The notes: generated by a model not told the origin, from the letters alone. A stretch of 64,000 nucleotides of DNA from Gallionella sp. (GCA_028714075.1 JAQTMZ010000008.1:38269-102268), one strand, 5' to 3'. Positions 1 through 10,500 are shown, numbered from the stretch's first letter. Program-made: numbers and translations.

Positions 1-1
1 C

Positions 2-523
2 AACGACGTGCTGCTCTCCGCGCCGTCCATCGTGATCGGGCTGTTCGTGTATGAAGTTTATGTCATCAGGGTCAAACACTTTTCCGGCTGGGCGGGCGCG
101 CTGGCGCTATCCATCATCGTCATCCCCATCGTGATCCGCACCACCGAAAATATGCTGCGCCTGGTGCCGACCACGCTGCGCGAAGCGGCTGCGGCACTCG
201 GCGCGCCGCAATGGAAAATCATCAACTTCATCACCCTGCGCGCCGCGCGCGCCGGTATCATCACCGGGGTGATGCTGGCCATCGCGCGCATCAGCGGCGA
301 AACCGCGCCGCTGCTGTTCACCGCGCTGAACAACCAGTTCTGGAGCAGCAACATGGATCAGCCGATGGCGAATTTGCCGGTGGTGATTTTCCAGTTTGCG
401 ATGAGCCCTTACGAAGACTGGCAAAAATTGGCATGGGCCGGCGCGTTGCTGATCACCCTTAGCGTACTGACCCTCAACATCCTGGCGCGCGTGCTGTTCC
501 GGCAAAAAGCCGCCTCTCATTAA
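2..523 (+). CDS. pstA: Phosphate ABC transporter permease PstA (C-terminal part, cut by window start)
   Basis: This is the C-terminal ~173 residues of an inner-membrane permease of the high-affinity PstSCAB phosphate importer. The reading frame is already open at base 2, so the start lies outside the window. The ABC-permease EAA loop is visible ([19 protein letters not shown], near residue 60 of the visible part), followed by the [12 protein letters not shown] segment typical of PstA. Hydrophobic helices flank the loop and the protein ends in a basic tail (LFRQKAASH). pstB begins 12 bases after the stop, so the two are co-transcribed. Family assignment is from motifs and the neighbouring pstB. 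Confidence 0.95.
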   Translation, partial: NDVLLSAPSIVIGLFVYEVYVIRVKHFSGWAGALALSIIVIPIVIRTTENMLRLVPTTLREAAAALGAPQWKIINFITLRAARAGIITGVMLAIARISGETAPLLFTALNNQFWSSNMDQPMANLPVVIFQFAMSPYEDWQKLAWAGALLITLSVLTLNILARVLFRQKAASH

Positions 524-535
524 CAAGGTTTGCAT

Positions 536-1339
536 ATGCCCGCTGAAAATACCGCCAATCCAAAAACAATCGTCCCGGAAATAATTGCCCCGAAAATAGT
601 CGTCCGGGATCTCAGCTTTTATTACGGCGATTACTGCGCGCTCAAGAACATCAACCTGAGCATCGCCGAAAAAATGGTGACAGCCTTCATCGGCCCGTCC
701 GGCTGCGGCAAATCCACGCTGCTGCGCACCTTCAACCGCATGTACCAGCTCTACCCCAAGCAGAAGGCCACCGGAGAAATCCTGCTGGACGGCGACAACA
801 TCCTCGACAAGAAACAGGATCTGAACAACTTGCGCGCCAAGATCGGCATGGTGTTCCAGAAGCCCACACCGTTCCCGATGTCGATTTACGACAATATCGC
901 GTTTGGCGTAAAGCTCTACGAAAGCCTCAACAAGAATGACATGGACGAGCGCGTCGAATGGGCATTGCGCAAAGCCGCGCTGTGGACCGAAGCCAAGGAC
1001 AAGCTCCGGCAAAGCGGCACCGGGCTTTCCGGCGGGCAGCAACAGCGTCTGTGCATCGCGCGCGCCATCGCCGTCAAGCCGCAGGTATTGCTGCTCGATG
1101 AACCCACTTCGGCGCTCGACCCGATCTCCACCGCGCACATCGAAAAACTGATCGACGAACTGAAAGAAGACTTCACCATCGTCATCGTCACGCACAACAT
1201 GCAGCAAGCCGCGCGCGTTTCCGATTACACCGCCTACATGTACCTGGGGGACTTGATCGAATTCGGCGACACCAGCACGGTGTTCACCAATCCGAAACGC
1301 AAGGAAACCGAGGATTACATTACGGGCAGGTTTGGCTAA
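536..1339 (+). CDS. pstB: Phosphate ABC transporter ATP-binding protein PstB
   Basis: The cytoplasmic ATPase that powers PstSCA phosphate import. The Walker A motif GPSGCGKST, the signature LSGGQQQR and the Walker B/D-loop segment [11 protein letters not shown] are all present, followed by the switch histidine in VTHNMQQA. Length (267 aa) is normal for PstB. I chose ATG 536 because an AAGG Shine-Dalgarno core lies 7 bases upstream; a TTG two codons earlier is also possible. The N-terminus carries a ~20-residue Asn/Pro/Ile-rich extension before the ABC domain. No phoU follows; the next gene is a hemerythrin protein after a 274-base gap in which I see no other feature. Confidence 0.97.
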   Translation: MPAENTANPKTIVPEIIAPKIVVRDLSFYYGDYCALKNINLSIAEKMVTAFIGPSGCGKSTLLRTFNRMYQLYPKQKATGEILLDGDNILDKKQDLNNLRAKIGMVFQKPTPFPMSIYDNIAFGVKLYESLNKNDMDERVEWALRKAALWTEAKDKLRQSGTGLSGGQQQRLCIARAIAVKPQVLLLDEPTSALDPISTAHIEKLIDELKEDFTIVIVTHNMQQAARVSDYTAYMYLGDLIEFGDTSTVFTNPKRKETEDYITGRFG

Positions 1340-1613
1340 TCTGTCCGTTGTGTGACAGCGAAGATCAACCATCAAGATGCAGTAGCCGCAACTTGATCCA
1401 ATAAACCGCGCCTTATTGTTGCTTACACAATCGGTCAATACATGGCAGCTAACGTCCGTTTCCCGGCAAGCGATTGGCAACATGACTTTCAACCGAAAGT
1501 GACAGGAGCAGATACCTAACACCGACTTCTGAATGGCTGGCCCATCATTCAATTGCGGAAATCTGGTAGCATGAAACCTGACTGCTGTTAAGGCAGGAAG
1601 CCGGGAGAATCTT

Positions 1614-2501
1614 ATGGGTCTGGTATGGCGTGAACAGTTAAGCGTTGGTAATGATGCGATCGACTCCGATCACAAGCATCTCATTGAAATCATCAATTTG
1701 GCCGAGCAAAGCCTGAAGGCAAAAAATCCGAGCGACCTTATGTTTGCGCTCGATAGCCTTTCCAACTATTCGAAAGAGCATTTTGCCAGAGAAGAAAAAA
1801 TTGCCAGCGCCGTAGGCTATGCTCATGCCCAAAAACTACATCTGTCCCATGACGCATTGCTCACCAAACTGAACCAGGCTATACAAGAGCTCAATGAAAA
1901 ATGGACAGATTCAGCAATCGAGAACTTTGCGGCCTTGTTACGAGATTGGCTGGTCAATCATGTCATCAAGGAAGACTTGTTGATGAAGCCTGCTCTGGAA
2001 AAATACCCTCCCGGATTCACGGTAAAAGATGAAAGCTCAACTAAAAATACACCCCACCAAACTCCAGCAGAAATAAACTCCAAGAATATAGGGTTTGCAA
2101 TGAGCAACCTGTATATCCATTGGAAAAAGGAAGACGAGATCGGGATTCCGATAATTGATGAACAACATAGGATAATCGTCGGCACCATTAACTCGCTTTT
2201 CTTTTTTATTCAAATGGGTAGAGGGCTTGCAGCGCTCCGCCCCACGTTAAGCGCACTGGATCAATATACAAAAATACACTTTGAATCTGAAGAAGGGTTA
2301 TTAAAACAAATAGGCTATCCGGATATTGATGCGCACATTCAGCTACACCGGAAATTGGTAAAGGAAATGTCCAACGTGGTGCAAGAGTCTATCTCGCAAG
2401 GCGACCCGACAATAGTAATGACTTTCTTGAAAGGGTGGTGGATGGGGCACATTAATCAAGAAGACAGGGAGTACGCGGCCTATCTGGCTTCAAAATCATA
2501 A
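1614..2501 (+). CDS. Double-domain bacteriohemerythrin
   Basis: A 295-residue soluble protein made of two hemerythrin domains in tandem (about 1-135 and 160-295). Hemerythrins bind O2 or NO at a di-iron site. Domain 2 shows the full ligand set: DEQH, HxxxE in HFESE, HxxxH in HIQLH and HxxxxD in HINQED. Domain 1 has DSDH, HFARE (H56/E60) and HVIKED (H116/D121), but its middle pair is HLSH (HxxH) rather than HxxxH, so its site may be altered. Single-domain bacteriohemerythrins are about 130-150 aa, so this is a duplication or fusion. The start has a good RBS (GGGAGA). It heads a plus-strand run of signalling genes and may supply an oxygen or redox input, which is inference. Confidence 0.9.
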   Translation: MGLVWREQLSVGNDAIDSDHKHLIEIINLAEQSLKAKNPSDLMFALDSLSNYSKEHFAREEKIASAVGYAHAQKLHLSHDALLTKLNQAIQELNEKWTDSAIENFAALLRDWLVNHVIKEDLLMKPALEKYPPGFTVKDESSTKNTPHQTPAEINSKNIGFAMSNLYIHWKKEDEIGIPIIDEQHRIIVGTINSLFFFIQMGRGLAALRPTLSALDQYTKIHFESEEGLLKQIGYPDIDAHIQLHRKLVKEMSNVVQESISQGDPTIVMTFLKGWWMGHINQEDREYAAYLASKS

Positions 2502-2713
2502 TTGGCAGCAGGCAGATGATAGCCGGCTTTATGGCGGGATATATCAAGGAGCGAAGCGGGAGTGCATCAGGGCCGTCACATCGCCGGATGCCTCGGCCAT
2601 GCAAGGTATTTAACATATAATTTGTCTTGCAGAATGCAAAAATAAGTATGTGTGGTACATGGAATACACGCTACGATATTTCACCCTACGATAAAAAATA
2701 CTATTACGCCAAC

Positions 2714-3505
2714 ATGAGTTCCATTAATTCGGACACATTCCAGCAGATGCTGCGGCAACTGCGCGACACCTTTCTTGAGGATATACCCGAGAAACTGGAT
2801 CGCCTCGACCAGTTGCTGGTCACAATGGAAAAATCCGGGGTCGACAGCGAATCGTTCAACGAATTCTATCGCATCATCCATAGCCTGAAAGGCAGCGGCG
2901 GCACCTTCGGGCTGCATATCATCACCACCATCTGCCACCAGTTGGAAGACCTGCTGAACACCACCGACGGCGGCGCAAAATACACTCCGGCACTCATCGC
3001 AGCCAGCCTGACTTACGTCGACCTGCTGCGCATGGTGCTGGAGCAGATTCATGCAGGCAACGAAAGCTTCCCGCAGATTGAAGAACAACTGAACAAACTG
3101 CGCAAACGACTCTCCCCGAAACAATCCACGGTGCTACTGGTCGACAACTCGAAGCTTTCGACCAGCATCTATTTGAAAATATTATCAGAATTGCCGGTGA
3201 AGGCAGTGGTGATGAACGACGGAATTCATGCGCTCGCGCGGGCGCTTACCGAACCTTTCGACTTGATCATCACCACCAATGAAATCCCGATGCTGAGCGG
3301 TGCCGCATTGATCGGTGCACTCAGGCTCTCCGACTCCAGAAGCCGCAACACCAAGACCATCCTGATCACGTCGAACAAAAGCCTCACCACCGATAAACAT
3401 CGAGTTACCGATGCCGATCACGTCATCATCAAGGATGCAAAATTGGCGCAAAACCTGACTGATGCGGTCAAACGGGCTCTTCCCTCTAGTGGTGGCAACA
3501 TGTAA
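2714..3505 (+). CDS. Hpt-domain protein with degenerate receiver domain
   Basis: The N-terminal half is a histidine phosphotransfer domain with the motif HSLKGSGGTFGL, whose His is the likely phosphorylation site. The C-terminal half (from about residue 140) has receiver-like topology starting STVLLVDNSK. The usual phospho-acceptor Asp is replaced: DLIITTNEIP aligns with the family pattern DLILLDxxMP, putting Thr at the Asp position. The acidic pocket reads VDNS rather than VDDS, and the conserved Lys-Pro reads KD. The second domain is therefore probably a non-phosphorylatable pseudo-receiver. The frame is open upstream to 2627; I prefer ATG 2714 because the Hpt domain begins directly after it, although no clear RBS supports either start. 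It probably relays phosphate for the kinase at 7588-11676. Confidence 0.8.
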   Translation: MSSINSDTFQQMLRQLRDTFLEDIPEKLDRLDQLLVTMEKSGVDSESFNEFYRIIHSLKGSGGTFGLHIITTICHQLEDLLNTTDGGAKYTPALIAASLTYVDLLRMVLEQIHAGNESFPQIEEQLNKLRKRLSPKQSTVLLVDNSKLSTSIYLKILSELPVKAVVMNDGIHALARALTEPFDLIITTNEIPMLSGAALIGALRLSDSRSRNTKTILITSNKSLTTDKHRVTDADHVIIKDAKLAQNLTDAVKRALPSSGGNM

Positions 3506-3619
3506 GCATGAATTTAACTCAGGGTTAGGCATGCTCAAATTGAATATCCGGCCTGGCTAGTGATACGCTAGAATTGTCAAACCGCAACGTGTTGATATGC
3601 CGAGAAAAGGAGAAACGCA

Positions 3620-4048
3620 ATGCCGAACGCACTCAATTCTGCCGACAAGGCAACGATCCTGGTCGTCGACGACTCCCCGGATACCCGCAACCTGATAATC
3701 ACTCTGCTCGCAAATGACTATAAGATGGTAGGTGCCAACGGCGGCGAGGAAGCGCTCAAGCTACTTCAGTCAGGCGCAATACCTGACCTGATTATGCTCG
3801 ACATCATGATGCCGGGGATGAGCGGCTACGATGTGTGCAAACAGCTCAAGGCAGATTCCAGCACCTGCAACATTCCCGTCATTTTTATCAGCGCCATGGC
3901 GGGCAAAGGCAATGAGGCACAGGGACGCGCCCTGGGTGCGGTGGGTTTCCTGACCAAGCCTCTTGATCCCCACAACGTGATAGCACAGGTAAAGGAATAT
4001 TTCGCCTTGCGCCAAAAGCGTCGCGAACTTGAATCGCTCAATAAATAA
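3620..4048 (+). CDS. Single-domain response regulator (CheY-like)
   Basis: A 142-residue stand-alone receiver. It has the acidic pair in VVDDSPDTR, the phospho-acceptor Asp in LIMLDIMMPGMSGYD, the Ser switch in FISAMAG and the conserved Lys in FLTKPLDP. The tail (about 125-142) is a short charged helix (RQKRRELESLNK) that could pair with a partner. A strong AAGGAG Shine-Dalgarno lies upstream of the ATG. There is no output domain, so it likely acts as a phosphate carrier or by protein contact, between the Hpt gene upstream and the receiver gene 32 bases downstream. Confidence 0.92.
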   Translation: MPNALNSADKATILVVDDSPDTRNLIITLLANDYKMVGANGGEEALKLLQSGAIPDLIMLDIMMPGMSGYDVCKQLKADSSTCNIPVIFISAMAGKGNEAQGRALGAVGFLTKPLDPHNVIAQVKEYFALRQKRRELESLNK

Positions 4049-4080
4049 GTTGGTTTGGTTAAATATATATAGAGACGCCT

Positions 4081-4917
4081 ATGAAGCAACAGCCGGTCAT
4101 GTTTGATGACAATACTATTCTGACGCTGACACGAGAAGGGGAGCGTGAGCTTCGCGAACCCGGAACCACGCTTGCGCCGGCCCAATTGGAAGCTCTTGTG
4201 CTTATAGACGGTCAATCGACTGCCGCACAGGTGGTTAAGCGTGCCAGTAATGTGGCACCGGATATGCTGCGTGCAAACCTGAGCGAACTCATCGGCAAAG
4301 GCTTCATAAGTGTTGTTGCAGATACGGCCCATGACGCCCTCGACCCGGGTGATTTCTTTACCATTGAACCTGCTCACACTATCATCTCCGAGGCAGGCGA
4401 GCAGGCCCAAATCGAAGCCGATACTGATACGGAATTTCTTCGCCGGAACGGCTACTGCGTCAACATGGCGCGCCGCCCGACTGTTGAACGCAAGCCCGTT
4501 GAAGGGCGCAAGCTGATGGTGTTTGTTGTCGATGACGACCCGGACATCTGCAACCTGCTACAGCTGTACCTCAAACTCGAAGGTTTCGATACATGCACGG
4601 CCGCCAATCGCGAAGAGATTGTCACCGTTTTTCGCCGCACTCCGCTACCCGATCTGGTGTTGCTTGATGTCTGGCTGACGGACGTCAACGGTTTCGACGT
4701 CCTTGCCAAGATGCGCCAGCATCCTGTGTTAAAGAAGCTGCCTGTCATCATGCTGACCGCCGAAGCGACGCGCGCGGCCGTGCTCAAAGGGATACTGGGC
4801 GGTGCCGACGGCTATATCACCAAACCCTTTCAGATTCATCCGCTGGTCAAGGCCGTCAAGACGGTACTCGGCCTGAAACATGACCCGAAAAATCAGGATT
4901 GGGACTATTCGCTGTGA
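4081..4917 (+). CDS. Response regulator with N-terminal helical/winged-helix-like domain
   Basis: A 278-residue protein with an unusual order: an uncharacterised N-terminal domain (1-80) and a C-terminal receiver (about 140-265). The receiver has VFVVDDDPD, acceptor Asp in LVLLDVWLTDVNGFD, MLTAEAT and YITKPF, so it looks fully functional. The N-terminal part contains a helix-turn-helix-like pattern (LDGQSTAAQVVKRASNV region, then LIGKGFISVV) resembling a small winged helix or PilZ-adjacent domain seen in betaproteobacterial regulators; I cannot name the family with certainty. It is the last gene of the plus-strand signalling run and converges on the diguanylate cyclase gene. Confidence 0.82.
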   Translation: MKQQPVMFDDNTILTLTREGERELREPGTTLAPAQLEALVLIDGQSTAAQVVKRASNVAPDMLRANLSELIGKGFISVVADTAHDALDPGDFFTIEPAHTIISEAGEQAQIEADTDTEFLRRNGYCVNMARRPTVERKPVEGRKLMVFVVDDDPDICNLLQLYLKLEGFDTCTAANREEIVTVFRRTPLPDLVLLDVWLTDVNGFDVLAKMRQHPVLKKLPVIMLTAEATRAAVLKGILGGADGYITKPFQIHPLVKAVKTVLGLKHDPKNQDWDYSL

Positions 4918-4992
4918 ATCTGCCGATGGAAAGGCCCGTGGCAAGCAAAATTAAGGGCTCAGTGTTTCCTTGGTGAAACACAAATTAAATCA

Positions 4993-5107
4993 TCCGTTCA
5001 CCCTGAGCCCTTCGATAAACTCAGGAGAGCCTTGTCGAAGGGTTAGCAATACCAATTGATGATATAGATTTAATCCGATCATGGTTCGACAGGCTCGCCA
5101 CGAACGG
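4993..5107. repeat. Dispersed REP-like repeat pair (TTCGACAAGCTCAGG family)
   Basis: The 207-base convergent gap between the receiver gene and the diguanylate cyclase gene carries two degenerate copies of a repeat built on CCTGAGCCCTTCGATAAACT and its inverse GGTTCGACAGGCTCGCCACG, each ending in a GAACGG/CCGTTC block. Related copies occur at 37226-37302, 41483-41505, 43011-43035 and, in frame, inside purL at 52346-52380. The arms could form a hairpin acting as a bidirectional terminator. Copy assignment is by eye. Confidence 0.7.
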
Positions 5108-5124
5108 ATTAAATCTGCATCCCC

Positions 5125-6804
5125 TTAGACAAAATCACTACCGCTAACCGGCGGAGCGTGCCCCAGTACCACCTGATTGCGCCCGGCGTGCTTGGCCTTG
5201 TAAAGCGCCTTGTCTGCCGCGTCGCACAGTTTGACGGAGTCGCCAAAGAAGGAAACATCGGCGATCCCGCAACTGAATGTTGCAGAGAATTCCTTACCCT
5301 CCGCCAGATGGCGCAATCGCGCAAAATCCTTGCGGATTGCATCCAGCACTTTCAGCGCCGTTTCACCATTTGTATTGCTCAGGATTACCGCAAATTCCTC
5401 GCCGCCATAGCGCCCGACCATATCGGTCTCGCGCAGGCGTTGCTTGAGCATGCGCGAGAGGCTCTTGATCACCCGATCGCCTGCCGGATGGCCATAGGTG
5501 TCGTTCACCTTTTTGAAGTGGTCTATATCGACCATCGCGAAAGCCAGCGGCATTCCGCGCCGTTTTGTTTGAGCTACTTCGCGATCCAGTTGATCCTTGA
5601 TGGCGGTATGATTGAGCAGTCCGGTCAGGCTGTCGCGCACCATGAAAGAGCGCAGTATCAGGGAGCGCTGGATGCGGCTGGACACCGAGGAAATCAGGTG
5701 TTGCGGCTGTATCGGCTTGGTAAGAAAATCATCGGCTCCCAGACCCATCGCAAAAAGTTGCTTGTCGAGATCGCTTTCGGCGGAAAGAAATACAATCGGT
5801 ATGCCGACAAAAGCGTCAAGCTGCCGGATGACACTGGCCAATTCCATGCCATTGCATTCCGGCATATAGATATCGAGCAGGATCAGGTCCGGGGTGAATT
5901 CGAGCAGCGGCTCCATCACATGCAACGGATTATTGACCGCCTTCACCACCATGCCGGCCTGCTCCAGCACCGTTGCATAATAGGTGGTCAGCGCCTCGGA
6001 ATCGTCGACGATCAAGACCCGGTATGGCGCAGAGGGTAGGGTCGAAGTCAGGCTATCCAGCTTGTCAATCAGATTGCCGATATTCACCGGCTTGCTCAGG
6101 TAGGCAATACCTCCGGCGCGCACCGCTTCCAGTCTTGCGTCAAGTTCGACATTCGAGGTTAGAAAAACAACGGGGGCAGGAACATCCCTTTTTTGTTGAA
6201 TTTCTTTTGTGGCAAGAATACCTCCCCGGCTATTCTCAGGGAAGTTGATGTCCATCAATACCACGACATCGGAAGTGGCCTGCATGGCTTGTTGAAAATC
6301 CGCCAGCTTGTTGAATACGCTCACGTCATAACCAAAATAGCCCAATTGAATCTTGAGTTCTTCTGCTTGCTCAGGCTCGTCTTCCACTACGAAAATACGT
6401 TTAGTGCTGGCGATATCCTGTTTGGCTGGCGCAACTGCAATCAATCCGGACTGATCGTCAGCCGCAGCATCCCTGTGCAGAGTCACTTGATGCAGCTCGC
6501 TCAGCAAAACCTGTATGCGCTTGCGCTGCTCTTCATCCGGCACCGTCTTCGCCTGCGCAAGCTGTTTGAGATATTCTTCCAAATTGCGCGCCACGTCGCT
6601 GAGCAGTGCAAAGCCGAACGTCTTGCCCGATCCGGTCAGGCTGTGCACCATGCGGTGCAAGGTTTGAAAGCCCCCGTCATCCCAGCGATCCTTTGGCAAC
6701 TGCCCCCACGCATGTGCGATCTGGCTGAGCTTCTCGGGCAATTGCGCGGCATAACTATCGCTCAACGCTTTCAGTTTGGCTTGCAGTTCTGCCGGGTCAA
6801 CCAT
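5125..6804 (-). CDS. Hpt-REC-REC-GGDEF diguanylate cyclase
   Basis: A 559-residue protein predicted to make c-di-GMP. Domain order: Hpt (about 1-110, phospho-His in HRMVHSLTGSGKTFGF), receiver 1 (about 134-250, VVEDEPE, LMDINFP, YLSKPV), receiver 2 (about 260-380, IVDDSE, LILLDIYMPECNG, FLTKPI) and a GGDEF domain (about 395-545) with the active motif RYGGEEF. The product-inhibition I-site RETD sits five residues before GGEEF, so both synthesis and feedback are expected. The ATG overlaps the end of the upstream receiver gene by 8 bases, implying translational coupling. An internal Hpt plus two receivers suggests it can receive phosphate from the hybrid kinase of the same operon. Confidence 0.93.
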   Translation of the reverse strand: MVDPAELQAKLKALSDSYAAQLPEKLSQIAHAWGQLPKDRWDDGGFQTLHRMVHSLTGSGKTFGFALLSDVARNLEEYLKQLAQAKTVPDEEQRKRIQVLLSELHQVTLHRDAAADDQSGLIAVAPAKQDIASTKRIFVVEDEPEQAEELKIQLGYFGYDVSVFNKLADFQQAMQATSDVVVLMDINFPENSRGGILATKEIQQKRDVPAPVVFLTSNVELDARLEAVRAGGIAYLSKPVNIGNLIDKLDSLTSTLPSAPYRVLIVDDSEALTTYYATVLEQAGMVVKAVNNPLHVMEPLLEFTPDLILLDIYMPECNGMELASVIRQLDAFVGIPIVFLSAESDLDKQLFAMGLGADDFLTKPIQPQHLISSVSSRIQRSLILRSFMVRDSLTGLLNHTAIKDQLDREVAQTKRRGMPLAFAMVDIDHFKKVNDTYGHPAGDRVIKSLSRMLKQRLRETDMVGRYGGEEFAVILSNTNGETALKVLDAIRKDFARLRHLAEGKEFSATFSCGIADVSFFGDSVKLCDAADKALYKAKHAGRNQVVLGHAPPVSGSDFV

Positions 6805-7186
6805 GGCAATGCTCCCAGATAGCCTGCACCTGACCGGATAAGGTCATCGGGTCAAACGGCTTGGGTATGACGTCAACCGCGCCGATCTGCTTGTAGCCCG
6901 CGACTTCGCTCGGTTGCACTTTGGCAGTCATGAAAACAACCGGCGTGGTGGCGAATTGCGGCAGCTCGCGCAGCTTGCCCAGCGTGGTCGGGCCGTCCAT
7001 GCCAGGCATCATCACGTCCAGCAAAATCAGTTGCGGTTGAAAACCGGCAACCCGCTGTAGCGCCTCATTGCCCGAGCTGCATATCTCTACGGTAAAACCG
7101 CCCAAAGTTTCCAGCGCGAGCCGTGCCACCGTCTGGATGTCCGGCTCGTCCTCCACATACAAAATGCGCACCAGCTTGTCTACCAT
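6797..7186 (-). CDS. Single-domain response regulator
   Basis: A 129-residue receiver-only protein. It has the acidic cluster YVEDEPD, acceptor Asp in LILLDVMMPGMDGPT, FMTAKV and the conserved Lys in IPKPFDP. The start has a clear AAAGGGA ribosome site. It lies 2 bases downstream of the preceding receiver gene and overlaps the diguanylate cyclase gene by 8 bases, so it belongs to the tight kinase-receiver-receiver-cyclase block. Without an output domain it probably passes phosphate between the kinase and the Hpt domain of the cyclase; that role is inference. Confidence 0.92.
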   Translation of the reverse strand: MVDKLVRILYVEDEPDIQTVARLALETLGGFTVEICSSGNEALQRVAGFQPQLILLDVMMPGMDGPTTLGKLRELPQFATTPVVFMTAKVQPSEVAGYKQIGAVDVIPKPFDPMTLSGQVQAIWEHCHG

Positions 7187-7188
7187 CG

Positions 7189-7584
7189 CTATCCCTTTCT
7201 CTTGAGAGCCGCTGTTATCCTGTCCAGCACGCTGGCCTGATTAAGCGGCTTGACCACAAAGCCGGATGCCCCCAATGCTATCGCTACCCGCACCCTGTCC
7301 ATGGTTGCCTCGGCGCTCACCATCAGCACTATCGTTGCCGGGCTTATCTTGCGAATTTGCTCCAGCGCCTGCAATCCATCCATTTTCGGCATGTTGATGT
7401 CGAGCAGCACCAGGCCGGGTTTATGCTTCTCACATAGCGCGATTGCATCCTCTCCATTGGATGCTTCGCCGACCACCTCATAATCATCGCTATGCAGAAT
7501 GAGCTTCAGCATCTCGCGCATCATGTGATCGTCGTCTACCACCACTACCGAAGGTTTTACTGGCTTATTCATCGAATTATCCAC
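7189..7584 (-). CDS. Single-domain response regulator
   Basis: A receiver-only protein (131 aa from GTG 7584; an ATG at 7572 is an alternative). It has VVDDDHMMR, acceptor Asp in LVLLDINMPKMDGLQ, MVSAEAT and the conserved Lys in FVVKPLN. The sequence resembles stand-alone receivers related to CheY and to the receiver at 13765-14181 (shared LDINMPKMDG). It starts 3 bases after the hybrid kinase stop codon, so it is translated from the same transcript and is a likely direct phosphorylation target of that kinase. Confidence 0.92.
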   Translation of the reverse strand: MDNSMNKPVKPSVVVVDDDHMMREMLKLILHSDDYEVVGEASNGEDAIALCEKHKPGLVLLDINMPKMDGLQALEQIRKISPATIVLMVSAEATMDRVRVAIALGASGFVVKPLNQASVLDRITAALKRKG

Positions 7585-7587
7585 GGG

Positions 7588-10500
7588 CTACTCAACCCCG
7601 ATCAATCGTTTTATGGTTGCGCGCAGCTGCTCATTATCGGTGCGCGACTTCACCAGCGCCGCAGACACTTCTTTTGCTTCCTCCCGGCCAATTTCATACG
7701 CAGAGAATACCAGCACCGGAATCGGCGGCAAAGCTCCCTTCAACAGCGGCAGCAATTCCTTGCCCGAGCCATCCGGCAATTCCAGGTCAAGAATGACCAG
7801 ATCATAGCGGCACTTGCCAAGCATTTGCCTGGCTTCGGCCAAATTCCTGGCTTGATCCATATCCACCACTTCGTTTGCAACTTCACTCACCACATGAAAA
7901 ATATCCGGGTCGTCCTCAATATGCAGCACTTTGGGGCGCGCATGTCCCAACCTTCCCGCAACCCGGTTGAGGGCGAAAAATAATCGATCTTGATCGATTG
8001 GCTTATCGATCCACTCAACGACACCAAGCTGCTCACCATGCGACTCCCGCATGGCCTCAGCCGCCCTGGCGGAAACCACCAGAATCGGCAGGTTAGCGTT
8101 TGCCTCTTGCCCGCGCAATTCATGGATAAGCGAAATACCGCTCTGCCCCGGCAATGCAAGATCAAGAGTCATTGCCGCATAGTTCCCTTGAGCCAGCAGT
8201 TGCTTGGCCTGACTCGCATCGTAAGCGATATCCACGCCATAGCCGCCCTGCTCCAGCATCGTCCGCAAAATGGTAGCGGCATCGCGGCTATCTTCACAAA
8301 CCAGCACCCTTTGCGCCGAGCCATCGTTGCGATGGCTAATTTCAGGAAGTTTTCTTTCCACCCATTCTGGAAATTCGACATAAAACACCGTCTGCACATT
8401 GGGCTGCGACTCGAATCCGATGCTGCCGCCCATCTGTTCGACAATCGCCTTGGTGATGGAAAGCCCCAGTCCGGTGCCGCCTTTTTTGCGCGTGTCGGAA
8501 GAATCGGCCTGGGCGAATTTCTGGAATATCCGCCCCTTGAACTCATCCGGAATGCCCGGGCCATTGTCCTTCACCATCACGCGAATACGCTGGTCAATAT
8601 GTTCGGCCGCAACCAGCACCCGGCTTCCCGCAGGAGAGAATTTGGCGGCATTGGATAACAGATTGGCAAATACCTGCATCAGCCGGTTGGCATCCACGTT
8701 GACCATTACATCAGGCGGCTCGCCCTCCAGCTCATAACCGACCTTGTATTGCTCGGCATAGGCACGATTCCCATCCAGTGCCTGATGCAACAACGGCATA
8801 AGCTTGACCGGCTTGGCCGTGAACTCCATCTTGCCTGCCTCGATCTTTTCTATATCGAGAATATCGTTGACCAGCAGAATCAACCGTTCGCTGTTCTTGT
8901 GCGCAATATCTACCAGCGGTTTGACCGCCGCCGGTAATTCGCCCACCACTCCGCCGGCAATCAGCGCCAGCGCGCCGCGGATTGAAGTCAGCGGCGTGCG
9001 CAACTCATGGCTGACGGTGGAAATGAATTCGTTTTTCATGCGCTCGACTTTTATGCGCTCGGTAATATCTTCCTTGACGGCGACAAAATTGGTGGTTTTG
9101 CCCGCACTGTCACGAATCGCGGAGATATGAATTTCTTCCCAGAACAATTCACCGCTCTTCTTGCGATTTTGCAGCTTGCCGCGCCATTGACTGCCGGCCA
9201 AAATAGTTTGCCACATGGATCGATACACTTCGATTGGAGTCAACCCGGATTGCACAATGCGCGGGTTCCGCCCCATTACCTCTTCAGGCGTATAGCCGGT
9301 TACTTCGGAGAACTTGGCATTTACATATTCAATATTGCCTTTGGCGTTGGTTATCACCACCGAAACCGGGCTTTGTTCAATGGCGCGGGAAAGTTTGCGC
9401 AACTCTTCCTCGGCGCGCTTGCGCTCGGTAATATCCGTGGCAATCCCGAGAAAAGCGTTAATCTCGCCATGCGCATCACGCAAAGCCGTAACCGTCAACG
9501 ATACCGGAAAACGGCTGCCGTCCTTGCGGATATAGGTCCATTCATGGGTTTCCCCGCCAAACAGCTGTCTGGCGCGTGCGACGAACACCTCAAAACCCGG
9601 CTCGACAGGCGTACCGGCAGCGGTCAACTCCTGCGCGCGGCGCACCACTTCATCTGGGTCGTGAAATACGGCGGGAGTCGCTTTGCCGACCAGCTCCTCG
9701 GCCAGATAACCGAAATGGCTCTCTGCGGAACGATTGAAAGACTGAATAACTCCATTTGTATCGGTGGTGATAATCAAATGGTCGGCACCATCGACAATGG
9801 CCCGGTGAAGGTTGCTGATGCGGGCAATAGACTCTGCCGCATTCTTGCGCCCGGTAATATCAATTGAAATGCCGAGCAGATGTGTGGGCTCACCGTTCTC
9901 ATCGCGCAACGCAATTTTCCAGGTTTGGAAATAGCGCATCTCCCCGCTGGCAGTCTTGATCGGTTCTTCCGGGATTTCCAGAACCTTATCCGACGCCAGG
10001 ACATTGCGGTCAGCGGCAGTAAAAAAGTCCGCCTGCTCTTTGGGAAAGAAATCGTAGTCGTTCTTGCCGAGCAAATCGCTACGCGAATAGCCCAGCAGCC
10101 TCTCCCCTGCATTATTGAACAACTCGAAGCGCAGATCACTCGCGCGCTTGAGGAACACCATGGTGGGGATGTTCTCGATAATGGAATCGAGGAGATATTT
10201 GGTTTGCCGCAGCTCTTCTTCTGCAATTTTACGCTCGGTGATATCTTGTATCGTTCCCCGCGAATGAATGGGTTTGCCCCCGGCGTCAAAATTCGACGTG
10301 CAGCGCTCCTGTACCCATTTTATGCGCCCATCGCTCATGCGCAAGCGGTGTGTGATCTCATACGGCAGATGATTCCCGAGCGATTCGATGTAGGCCCGAT
10401 TTACCGCATCGCGGTCTTCCGGGTGTATGGCATTAAGAAATCCTTCATAGGTAGGCTGGAACTGGCTTTTGTCCATCTCGAACAGTTTAAATATTTCATC

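Noticed and set aside
107..1552. A 481-codon minus-strand frame antisense to pstA and pstB
   Set aside because: A shadow frame with no recognisable domain and no ribosome site, opposite two well-supported genes.
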